Positions 7,517 to 14,355 of a stretch of 15,479 nt of DNA are shown here, piece by piece. The stretch spans positions 1 through 15,479 of the forward strand of contig CANHKH010000033.1 of NCBI GenBank assembly GCA_947460165.1, read 5' to 3'. The notes beneath the pieces were generated by a model. The model saw only the letters and a list, made by a program, of their open reading frames with translations, made no database searches and was not told where the DNA came from. The position numbers and the translations under genes are program-made. How positions within the stretch are numbered: the stretch's first letter is position 1; every line of letters begins with the position of its first letter. This stretch comes from Comamonadaceae bacterium (GTDB lineage Bacteria > Pseudomonadota > Gammaproteobacteria > Burkholderiales > Burkholderiaceae_C).

Positions 7517-7627
7517 GAACTGACTATTTGCTAATAACAGAATTCGAACAATTAATTTTACTTTTAATCCTGGCCTTCAAATAATCAAACAAAAAAGCCT
7601 TCGCCCCAAGAACACTGGAGACAAACC
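7517..7627. promoter_or_regulatory. Divergent LysR/Bug promoter with candidate LysR boxes
   Basis: The left two thirds (7517-7590) are far more AT-rich than the surroundings. Two T-N11-A sequences with dyad symmetry are visible: around TATT-TGCT-AATA (7525-7537) and ATT-N9-AAT (7542-7556), about 18 bases centre to centre on the same face region. This is the layout expected for LysR recognition and activation sites. A Shine-Dalgarno GGAG (7617-7620) sits seven bases before the Bug ATG. The -35/-10 elements are not clear enough to name. Confidence 0.55.
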
Positions 7628-8599
7628 ATGAGACCACGTGCCTTGATCAGCTACCTTGTAGCCGCCTTTTTTCTGCTGTGCTCCGCGCTCACCCATGCGC
7701 AGGACTTCCCTTCCAAACGCATCACGCTGGTCGTGCCTTTCCCGGCGGGCAGCGCCACCGACGGAACCGCTCGCCGCATCGCGACCGAGCTCAGCCGCCT
7801 CGCCAATGTGCCTGTGATCGTTGACAACAAGCCTGGCGCCGACGGCAACATTGCCGCCATGCACGTGCTCAGGTCCGATGCGGATGGGTACACGGTGTTT
7901 GTGACGACCAATTCCACGCATGCAGCCAACGTGAACCTGTTCAAGTCGCTGCCTTTCGACCCCAAGGCCGACTTCGCGCCAGTAACCGGCATTGCAACCA
8001 TCCCCATCATGCTCACGGTGCGCTCAGACTTTCCGGCCAAAACAGTGAGCGAATTCATTGCATTGGCCAAGACACGGTCCAGCAAGCCGCTGACTTTTGG
8101 CAGTGGCAGTCAAACCGGTCGCGGTGCAGGAGAGTTGTTCAAGGAGCGGGAAAAGCTGCAGATGACCCACGTGCCTTACCGCGGCTCGCCCGCGGCCCTC
8201 ACCGACTTGCTGGGCGGCCATGTCGATTCTCTTTTCGTCGATCCGGTGGCGGCTGCAGCCATGGTGCAAAAAGGTGACTTGCGCGTGTTGGCCGTGACCA
8301 GCGCCGCCCGCGCTTCCATCATGCCCGGCATACCGACGCTGGCCGAAAGCGGCATGCCTGGGTTTGAATTGACCGCCTGGATTGCAGCCTTCGTGCCCCA
8401 AAAGACGCCCCCAGCGGCGGTGCAAAAACTCAATGCCTTGCTCACTGGCATTTTGAAAGATCAGGCAACCGCAAGCTATATGTCTGCCACCGGCGCCACC
8501 CCTTTCCCCACCACCCCAGAGCAATTGGCGGCCTTTGCGGATGCCGACACCAAGCGCTGGGCGCAGGTGGTCGAGGCCGCCAAGATGGAAAAGCAGTGA
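7628..8599 (+). CDS. Bug/TctC family periplasmic substrate-binding protein
   Basis: Periplasmic solute receptor of the tripartite tricarboxylate transporter family, 323 aa, normal length. A Sec signal peptide covers residues 1-24: MRPR, a hydrophobic core from about 5 to 21, and a THA|QD cleavage site. The mature protein shows the family signatures PSKRITLVVPFPAGSATDG, VDNKPGADGNIAA, VPYRGSPAALTDLLGGHVD and LRVLAVTSAAR. Family members usually bind carboxylates; the ligand cannot be predicted. No TctA/TctB membrane genes are in the window, so it is an orphan receptor, as is common in Burkholderiales. It is first in a long operon: its TGA overlaps a GTG in the frame of the next gene (GTGA). Function as uptake or sensing of the pathway acid is inferred. 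Confidence 0.94.
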   Translation: MRPRALISYLVAAFFLLCSALTHAQDFPSKRITLVVPFPAGSATDGTARRIATELSRLANVPVIVDNKPGADGNIAAMHVLRSDADGYTVFVTTNSTHAANVNLFKSLPFDPKADFAPVTGIATIPIMLTVRSDFPAKTVSEFIALAKTRSSKPLTFGSGSQTGRGAGELFKEREKLQMTHVPYRGSPAALTDLLGGHVDSLFVDPVAAAAMVQKGDLRVLAVTSAARASIMPGIPTLAESGMPGFELTAWIAAFVPQKTPPAAVQKLNALLTGILKDQATASYMSATGATPFPTTPEQLAAFADADTKRWAQVVEAAKMEKQ

Positions 8600-8625
8600 C
8601 ACGTACAGCCGATTCAAAAAAAACC

Positions 8626-10434
8626 ATGTCAAACCTCTCTACGCAATTGCATTTCGAGTCCACGCCCCAGCGCAAGGCCGACACCGACGCCGCACGGGCG
8701 GACCACGGTCACATCGCGCCAGATTGTGCGGGCCTGAATTTCTATGACATCGACCCCAGTTTGCGGGCCTCTTTGGCGGTGAACATGGATGCCAAGGTGT
8801 TTGCCCATTTTGAGCCCTACATCCGACAGCTGGGCGGCGTCGCCGGTGACCAGTTGGATCATTTGGCACGCATCACCGACCGCAATCCACCGCAACTGGA
8901 ACAGCGGGACCGCTTCGGGCGTGACATCGCACGTCTGGTGTACCACCCGGCCTACCACGAGATGGAGAAAATTGGCTTTGAAGACTTTCAGATGCACTCG
9001 ATGTGTCATCAAAGCGATGCCTTGGGCTGGGGTGCGCCTGCGCCGCAGTCTGCCAAATACGCTTTTCAGTACCTGTTCAGCCAGTCCGAGTTCGGCATGA
9101 TGTGCCCCTTGAGCATCACCGATGCGACCATCCACATTCTGCGGGCCTATGCCAGCGAAGAGTTGAAGGCCTATTTGCTGCCCAAAATGATGGAGCCCAA
9201 GCTCAAGGACTTGTGGAAAGGCACGCAATTCATGACAGAGCGTGCGGGCGGCTCGGATGTCGGCACGCTGGAGACTGTGGCACGCCATGAAAACGGCGTC
9301 TGGCGTCTGTATGGCGACAAGTGGTTTGCCTCTCACACAGATGCGCACATCGCCCTGATATTGGCGCGTCCAGAGGGTGCCCCTGCTGGCATCAAAGGCG
9401 TTGGACTGTTTGCTTTGCCGCGTTACCTGCCCGACGGTTCTCGCAACAGCTACCGCATTGTGCGGCTCAAGGACAAGCTGGGCACCAAGTCGCTGGCGTC
9501 TTGCGAATTGGTGCTGGAAGGCGCTGAGGCCTACCTGGTTGGGCAAGCCGGTGAGGGCATCAAGCAGATGATGGAGCAGGTCAACATGTCTCGCCTGTCG
9601 CACGGGGTGCGCGCGGCTGGCATGATGCGGCGCTGCTTCAACGAAGCCATGCAGGTGGCACGCCATCGCAACGCCTTTGGCAGCAAAATCATTGAGCATC
9701 CGCTGTTGCGCCGTCAGATCATGAAGATTCTGGTGCCCCAAGAACAGGCACTGGCCATGTCCATGCTCGCCGCGGCTTACATGGACCAGTCACGCGCGGG
9801 CTCAAAGAAGGCCCAGCAGCTGATCCGCATACTCACCCCCCTGGTGAAGTTTCGTGCCTGCCGTGACGCCATTTCTGCCACCCGGGCTGCCATGGAGACC
9901 CGTGGTGGCAATGGCTACATTGAGGAGTGGGTCAACGCGCGCATGGTGCGCGACGCGCACATCGGCGTGTTGTGGGAAGGCACCAGCAATATCAATGCGA
10001 TCGACGTGGTTCGCCGCGCGGCTTCCAAGGAAGGTGCGCACCAGGATTTGCACGCCTTGCTGATTGAAAAGATCGACCAACTGCCGCAGCTGCCACCGGT
10101 TTTTGCGCAGCGCCTGCGCCAAGCGAGCGACAGAAGTTTTGAATTTGTCTGCCGCGTGGCCGCAGGAGCCGCCTCCATGGAGCACCTGGCGCGCGAGGCA
10201 GCCAGTGCTTTTTACAACGCCGCCAGTGCTGTGGTGCTCGCCTGGGAGTCCTTGCAGGCTCAAGGCGATCCACGCAAGTTGTTGATCAGCCGCTTTGTGC
10301 TTGAGCAGCGGGTTGAAGCCATAGACCCCCTGGCGCCGCCAGACGGCGCCTGGGAGCGCGAAGCTTACGCCATCTTGCTGGGCCAAGACCGCACTGTGTC
10401 GGCAGAAGCTGCATTGCTGCTGGTCGCGGCCTGA
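8626..10434 (+). CDS. AidB-like acyl-CoA dehydrogenase
   Basis: Acyl-CoA dehydrogenase of the large AidB-like branch. 602 aa from ATG 8626; a GTG at 8596 overlaps the preceding stop and would add ten residues, with a weak GGAA upstream. Landmarks match E. coli AidB: ARITDRNPPQLEQRD, VYHPAYHEME, CPLSITDAT, FMTERAGGSDVGTLE, GDKWFAS, RLKDKLGTKSLASCEL, SRLSHGVRAAGMMRR, METRGGNGYIEE. The catalytic Glu451 is present in LWEGTSNIN. About 140 residues follow it, more than in E. coli AidB (541 aa total). E. coli AidB binds DNA and is linked to alkylation damage; this copy, inside a CoA-ester operon, is more likely a catabolic dehydrogenase. Start choice uncertain; family firm. Confidence 0.92.
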   Translation: MSNLSTQLHFESTPQRKADTDAARADHGHIAPDCAGLNFYDIDPSLRASLAVNMDAKVFAHFEPYIRQLGGVAGDQLDHLARITDRNPPQLEQRDRFGRDIARLVYHPAYHEMEKIGFEDFQMHSMCHQSDALGWGAPAPQSAKYAFQYLFSQSEFGMMCPLSITDATIHILRAYASEELKAYLLPKMMEPKLKDLWKGTQFMTERAGGSDVGTLETVARHENGVWRLYGDKWFASHTDAHIALILARPEGAPAGIKGVGLFALPRYLPDGSRNSYRIVRLKDKLGTKSLASCELVLEGAEAYLVGQAGEGIKQMMEQVNMSRLSHGVRAAGMMRRCFNEAMQVARHRNAFGSKIIEHPLLRRQIMKILVPQEQALAMSMLAAAYMDQSRAGSKKAQQLIRILTPLVKFRACRDAISATRAAMETRGGNGYIEEWVNARMVRDAHIGVLWEGTSNINAIDVVRRAASKEGAHQDLHALLIEKIDQLPQLPPVFAQRLRQASDRSFEFVCRVAAGAASMEHLAREAASAFYNAASAVVLAWESLQAQGDPRKLLISRFVLEQRVEAIDPLAPPDGAWEREAYAILLGQDRTVSAEAALLLVAA

Positions 10435-10465
10435 AACTCAAGCCGTCTTCAAAGCTGACTCCTTG

Positions 10466-11674
10466 ATGCAACAAGCCACAGGCCCCTTGCAGGGCATTCG
10501 CATTGTCGACATGACCTCGGTCTTGATGGGCCCGTTTGCGACCCAGATCCTGGCCGATTACGGCGCCGATGTGATCAAGATCGAAAGCGCCGAGGGCGAC
10601 CTGCTGCGATTGGGTGGCGCGCTGCGCAACCCCAAAATGGGCTCGCTATACCTGCAGACCAACCGCAACAAGCGCAGTGTGGTGCTCGATGCCAAGAGCG
10701 AGCAAGGGCGGACCGCACTGCTGGCGCTCTGCGCGGAGTCAGAGGTCTTTGTCAGCAATGTCCGCCCCGCTGCGATGCAGCGTTTAGGGCTGACCTACGA
10801 AGACATCAAGGCGGTCAATCCGTCTATCGTCTACGTTTGCCTGGTGGGCTTTGGACAAGATGGGCCCTACAAAGACAGGCCGGCCTATGACGATTTGATT
10901 CAGGGCATCTCCGCCGTCCCCTCCTTGATAGGTCGCATGCAAAACGGCGATCCTCAGTACGTCCCATTGACCCTGGCCGACAAGGTGGTGGGTTTGTCGG
11001 CTGCCCCTGCCATCTTGGCGGCCTTGCTTCACAAGAGCCGCACCGGCGTGGGGCAGCATATTGAGGTGCCGATGTTCGAGGTCATGAGTCAGTTCGTCTT
11101 GACTGACCACCTGGGCGGACAGTCTTTTGAGCCCCCCATCGGGCCGCCCGGCTACAACCGTCTGTTGTCGCCCGCCCGCCGGCCTTACCGCACGCGCGAC
11201 GGTTTTATTTCTGCCTTGGTCTACACGGACGGCCATTGGCGTCGGTTCTTTGATCTGATTGGCCGGCCCGAGGAATTTCTGCGCTCGGCCATGTTTCACG
11301 ACCATGCCACGCGCACACGCAGCTACGACGAGGTCTACCGCTTCCTGGCCGAGGAGATGAAGACCAAAACCACACAAGAGTGGCAGGTCGGGCTTGAAAA
11401 GCATGACATCCCTTGGGCGCCTACGCACAGCATTGAAGATTTGATTGATGACCCGCATTTGCGCTCGGTCAATTTGCTGCAGACCATCGATCATCCGACG
11501 GAAGGCAAGCTTCGAATGATTGCGCCACCGATCAAATTCAGCGCCACACCGGCCTCTATTTACCGTCATCCGCCTGGTCTGGGAGAGCACACGGACCAGG
11601 TGCTGGCCGAGTTGGCGCAGCGCGCCCCAGCGTCGCCATCTGCTGAGGCTGAAGTCTCCATCCAGGCAGATTGA
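10466..11674 (+). CDS. Family III CoA-transferase (CaiB/BaiF), second copy
   Basis: CoA transfer between carboxylic acids, 402 aa from ATG 10466; a TTG directly before it is the alternative start. Signature IRIVDMTSVLMGPFA, then DYGADVIKIESAEGD; TNRNKRSVVLDAK at about 65-77; the expected catalytic aspartate is Asp172 in TLADKVVGLSAA; RTGVGQHIEVPMFE follows. It shares fold and motif order with the gene at 2332-3543 but differs at most positions around the active site (MGPF against AGPL, LADKVVG against VDQATG), so the two probably use different acids. It lies 31 bases after the AidB-like gene and 49 before the next dehydrogenase, within one operon. It probably makes the acyl-CoA that the dehydrogenases oxidise. 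Confidence 0.94.
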   Translation: MQQATGPLQGIRIVDMTSVLMGPFATQILADYGADVIKIESAEGDLLRLGGALRNPKMGSLYLQTNRNKRSVVLDAKSEQGRTALLALCAESEVFVSNVRPAAMQRLGLTYEDIKAVNPSIVYVCLVGFGQDGPYKDRPAYDDLIQGISAVPSLIGRMQNGDPQYVPLTLADKVVGLSAAPAILAALLHKSRTGVGQHIEVPMFEVMSQFVLTDHLGGQSFEPPIGPPGYNRLLSPARRPYRTRDGFISALVYTDGHWRRFFDLIGRPEEFLRSAMFHDHATRTRSYDEVYRFLAEEMKTKTTQEWQVGLEKHDIPWAPTHSIEDLIDDPHLRSVNLLQTIDHPTEGKLRMIAPPIKFSATPASIYRHPPGLGEHTDQVLAELAQRAPASPSAEAEVSIQAD

Positions 11675-11723
11675 CTTGCGGACGCTGACCTCGTCGTGGC
11701 TGCCTTGAATTCCTAGCCCGCCC

Positions 11724-12881
11724 ATGGCCGACTTGCTCGACAACTTTCGCTTCTCCCCCTTGCCGCAGGCTGCCGAGGCCTTTCGCGCAGAGGTCAAGGC
11801 GTTTTTGACCCTGCATCTCAAGGACTTGCCGGCGGATCGCCGGTCCCGCTCTTGGTTGGGGTTTGACGCCCAATTCAGCCGACACCTCGCCGATCGCGGC
11901 TGGGTGGGTGTCACCTTGCCAGCCCGCTATGGCGGGGCCGACCTGGACGCCTACACCCGCTTTGTGCTGGTCGAAGAGTTGCTGGCGGTGGGCGCACCGG
12001 TGGCTGCACATTGGATTGCTGATCGCCAGAGCGGGCCTTTGATCCTCAAGTATGGAAGTGAGGCTCAAAAGAGCTTTTACTTGCCCAAGATTTGTCAGGC
12101 GCAGGCCTTCTTTTGCATAGGCATGAGCGAGCCCAATGCCGGCTCCGACCTGGCCTCAGTCAGCACCCGGGTCGACCGCGTGAACGGGCGTTGGCGGCTC
12201 AACGGGTCCAAGATTTGGACCACCAACGGTCACCAGTGCCACTACGCCATTGCACTCGTGCGCAGTTCTGGAACCGGGGAAGATCGCAGCAAAGGCTTGT
12301 CTCAGTTTGTGATTGATCTTTCGCTGCCGGGTGTATCCACCCGACCCATCGTCGACCTGTCGGGGGATGCCCACTTTTCCGAGCTGTTTTTCAATGATGT
12401 TGTCTTGAACGACGACGCGCTGATAGGCGCTGAGGGGCAGGGCTGGGCGCAGGTGACGGCCGAACTCGCCTTCGAGCGCAGCGGGCCAGAAAGGGTGTAC
12501 TCCAGCATTGTTTTGCTGGACCGCTGGATAGAGTTTTTACGCAGCACCGGCACCGCGTCGAATCATGTGGCCACATTGGGACGCTTTGTGGCGCACCTGG
12601 CGACGCTGCGCCACATGGCCATTGCCACGACCGGCCAGCTGGCGGCCGGTCTCAGCCCGGTGGTTGAAGCCGCCCTCGTCAAGGACATCGCCACCGAGTT
12701 TGAGCAAAGCATTCCGGCCATCATTGAAGGGGCTCTTGGCGACGACCCACAGTTGCCCATTGACCCTGAGCTCTACCGTGCCGCCGCCTACCTCAGCCAG
12801 ATGTCGCCCACCTTTTCCTTGCGCGGCGGCACCCGTGAAATCCTGCGCGGCATGATCGCGCGCGGGCTGGGCTTGCGTTAA
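11724..12881 (+). CDS. Acyl-CoA dehydrogenase, likely larger subunit of a heteromeric enzyme
   Basis: FAD-dependent acyl-CoA desaturation, 385 aa. N-terminal domain GWVGVTLPARYGGADLD; middle domain CIGMSEPNAGSDLASVSTR and KIWTTNGHQCHYA; later LAFERSGPERVYSS and a C-terminus SLRGGTREILRG. The EGT catalytic Glu is replaced by Gly368. Glu251 or Glu256 in the FERSGPER helix could be the base, as in branched-chain and steroid side-chain dehydrogenases. Such enzymes are often alpha2beta2 heterotetramers encoded by adjacent genes (ChsE1-ChsE2, ChsE4-ChsE5), and the degenerate dehydrogenase 20 bases downstream fits as partner. The usual Arg-FG-Q FAD-binding stretch after helix G is not evident here but is in the partner, supporting complementation. 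Pairing is inferred. Confidence 0.92.
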   Translation: MADLLDNFRFSPLPQAAEAFRAEVKAFLTLHLKDLPADRRSRSWLGFDAQFSRHLADRGWVGVTLPARYGGADLDAYTRFVLVEELLAVGAPVAAHWIADRQSGPLILKYGSEAQKSFYLPKICQAQAFFCIGMSEPNAGSDLASVSTRVDRVNGRWRLNGSKIWTTNGHQCHYAIALVRSSGTGEDRSKGLSQFVIDLSLPGVSTRPIVDLSGDAHFSELFFNDVVLNDDALIGAEGQGWAQVTAELAFERSGPERVYSSIVLLDRWIEFLRSTGTASNHVATLGRFVAHLATLRHMAIATTGQLAAGLSPVVEAALVKDIATEFEQSIPAIIEGALGDDPQLPIDPELYRAAAYLSQMSPTFSLRGGTREILRGMIARGLGLR

Positions 12882-12886
12882 AGACC

Positions 12887-12897
12887 TCTGGACCCCT
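12887..12897 (+). repeat. Leader element TCTGGACCCCT, copy 2
   Basis: Identical to 1116-1126 and, like it, ends four bases before the ATG of an acyl-CoA dehydrogenase gene that has no other clear ribosome-binding site. Confidence 0.4.
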
Positions 12898-12901
12898 ACC
12901 C

Positions 12902-13888
12902 ATGTTTGCAAACGCCGTCGAATCCATGCTCCAAGACCACTGCACCCTGGCAGTGGTGCGCGCGGCCGAAGCAGGGCAGCCGCCGCAGTTGCTGCGGGAC
13001 GTGATCCTGAGCAGCGGCTTTCTCGACCTGCTTGCAGACGAGGACGATGGGGGCGGCGGCCTGACCCTGCGTGAGTTCTATCCCGTGGCAGCGCTGTGCG
13101 GAGCCTATGCTGCGCCACTGCCCATCGCTCAGACCATGGCCGCACGTCTGCTGGTGACACCTCGCGCCGCCCTGCCAGACGGCTTCTTGACCTTTGCCCC
13201 CGCGTCTTCGCCTGCGCCTGATGGCGCTGGCGTCTGTGCGCTGGTGCCCTACGCCATGGTGGCTGACCATGTGCTGCTTGAGCGCGACGGTGTGTTGTGT
13301 GTGCTGGCTGTCGCCGATGCCAAGCGGGAGGCCACAGGCGTGCACGCCGCCCTGGGTGCCACCTTGTACTGGCGGGTGAGCGACGAGCAGCGCCTGCCAT
13401 CGCAACTTGCGCATGCCTTGCATCCCTTGGCCGCATTGCTGCATGCCGCCATGATGGCTGGCGCCATGAAAAAGGCGTTTGACCTGACGCTTCAATTTGG
13501 AAACAGCCGCGTCCAATTTGGTAAATCCATAGGAAAATTTCAGGCCGTACAGCATCAGCTCAGCGTGATGGCCGAACACGTCTGCGCCGCAGGCATGGCG
13601 GCTGAGGCGGGCTTTCAATGCGGTCGCCATGTTCCCTCGCTGTTGGCTTGTGCCGTGGCCAAGTCTCGCACCAGTGAAGCGGCCCAGGTCATCGCGTCCA
13701 TCGCACACGCGGTTCATGGAGCGATGGGTGTGACTGCCGAGTACGAGCTGCAAATCTACACGCGGCGCTTGCATGAATGGCGCATGGCTCACGGCTCTGA
13801 GAACCACTGGAACCGTGTGCTTGGGCAGTCCTTGCTGGACAGCCATGAACCCCTGATCACTGATTTTGTCCGCCACATCACTGCTTGA
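12902..13888 (+). CDS. Short acyl-CoA dehydrogenase, likely smaller subunit of a heteromeric enzyme
   Basis: 328 aa, about 50 shorter than usual dehydrogenases. The N-terminal domain is reduced, the middle beta domain is poor in the standard TEP/GSD and KxW(I/T) motifs, and the C-terminal four-helix domain is best kept: FGNSRVQFGKSIGKFQAVQHQ supplies the Arg, Phe-Gly and Gln that contact FAD across the subunit interface. The EGT segment reads AHGSENHWN, with His297 at the catalytic Glu position, so it is unlikely to be an active dehydrogenase alone. This matches beta-type partners in ChsE-like heterotetramers, where each active site is built from both proteins. The preceding gene, 20 bases upstream, is the obvious partner. 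The CDS ends 16 bases before the DUF35 gene. Confidence 0.9.
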   Translation: MFANAVESMLQDHCTLAVVRAAEAGQPPQLLRDVILSSGFLDLLADEDDGGGGLTLREFYPVAALCGAYAAPLPIAQTMAARLLVTPRAALPDGFLTFAPASSPAPDGAGVCALVPYAMVADHVLLERDGVLCVLAVADAKREATGVHAALGATLYWRVSDEQRLPSQLAHALHPLAALLHAAMMAGAMKKAFDLTLQFGNSRVQFGKSIGKFQAVQHQLSVMAEHVCAAGMAAEAGFQCGRHVPSLLACAVAKSRTSEAAQVIASIAHAVHGAMGVTAEYELQIYTRRLHEWRMAHGSENHWNRVLGQSLLDSHEPLITDFVRHITA

Positions 13889-13904
13889 AGCGAGGATAAA
13901 GCCC

Positions 13905-14330
13905 ATGCCACTTGCCATCAAGACCGATGCTGTGCTCGCACCCGAACGCGATTACTTGGAATTTCTGGCCCAGGGCCGTTTCATGATCCAGCGCAGCCGC
14001 TCCAGCGGTCGCCACGTGTTCTATCCGCGCATCGCAGAACCCCAGACTGGCGCTTCAGACCTGGAATGGGTGCCGGCGTGCGGACTTGGTACGGTTTATG
14101 CCATCACGGTCATGCGCCAGCGCGACCCGGCTGACAACTACAACGTCGCCTTGATCGACCTCGATGAAGGCGTGCGCATGATGTCACGGGTGGAGGGAAT
14201 GGCCGCCGAATCGGTTCGCATTGGATTGCGCGTGAAGGCGCGCATTGCGCAGGTCAGCGATCAGCCGCTGGTGCTGTTTGATCCCTTGAACGATGACGCT
14301 GTCGACACCGCCCCTCACGCAGGGACTTGA
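13905..14330 (+). CDS. DUF35 OB-fold protein lacking the zinc-ribbon cysteines
   Basis: 141 aa small protein of the DUF35/OB-fold acyl-CoA-associated family, partner of thiolases and thiolase-fold aldolases. ATG 13905 is chosen because GAGG (13892-13895) lies nine bases before it; the frame is open further upstream but that part overlaps the previous gene. The N-terminal helix RDYLEFLAQGRFMIQRSR is followed by the region that normally holds two CxxC zinc pairs; here it reads QRSRSSGRH and EPQTGASDLEW, with no cysteine of the ribbon left. The OB domain (ACGLGTVYAITVMRQ, NVALIDLDEGVRMMSRVEG) is intact. It sits 25 bases before the thiolase-fold gene, so the two proteins very probably form a complex. 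Confidence 0.9.
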   Translation: MPLAIKTDAVLAPERDYLEFLAQGRFMIQRSRSSGRHVFYPRIAEPQTGASDLEWVPACGLGTVYAITVMRQRDPADNYNVALIDLDEGVRMMSRVEGMAAESVRIGLRVKARIAQVSDQPLVLFDPLNDDAVDTAPHAGT

Positions 14331-14355
14331 CCTCATCAGCACGGAGCCGTCTTTC

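Noticed and set aside
8629..9741. A 370-codon - strand frame opposite the AidB-like gene
   Set aside because: Same reason: compositional shadow of a well-supported gene.
12896..13921. A 341-codon - strand frame opposite the short dehydrogenase
   Set aside because: The + strand gene shows the FAD-contact motif and fits the operon; the antisense translation shows nothing.
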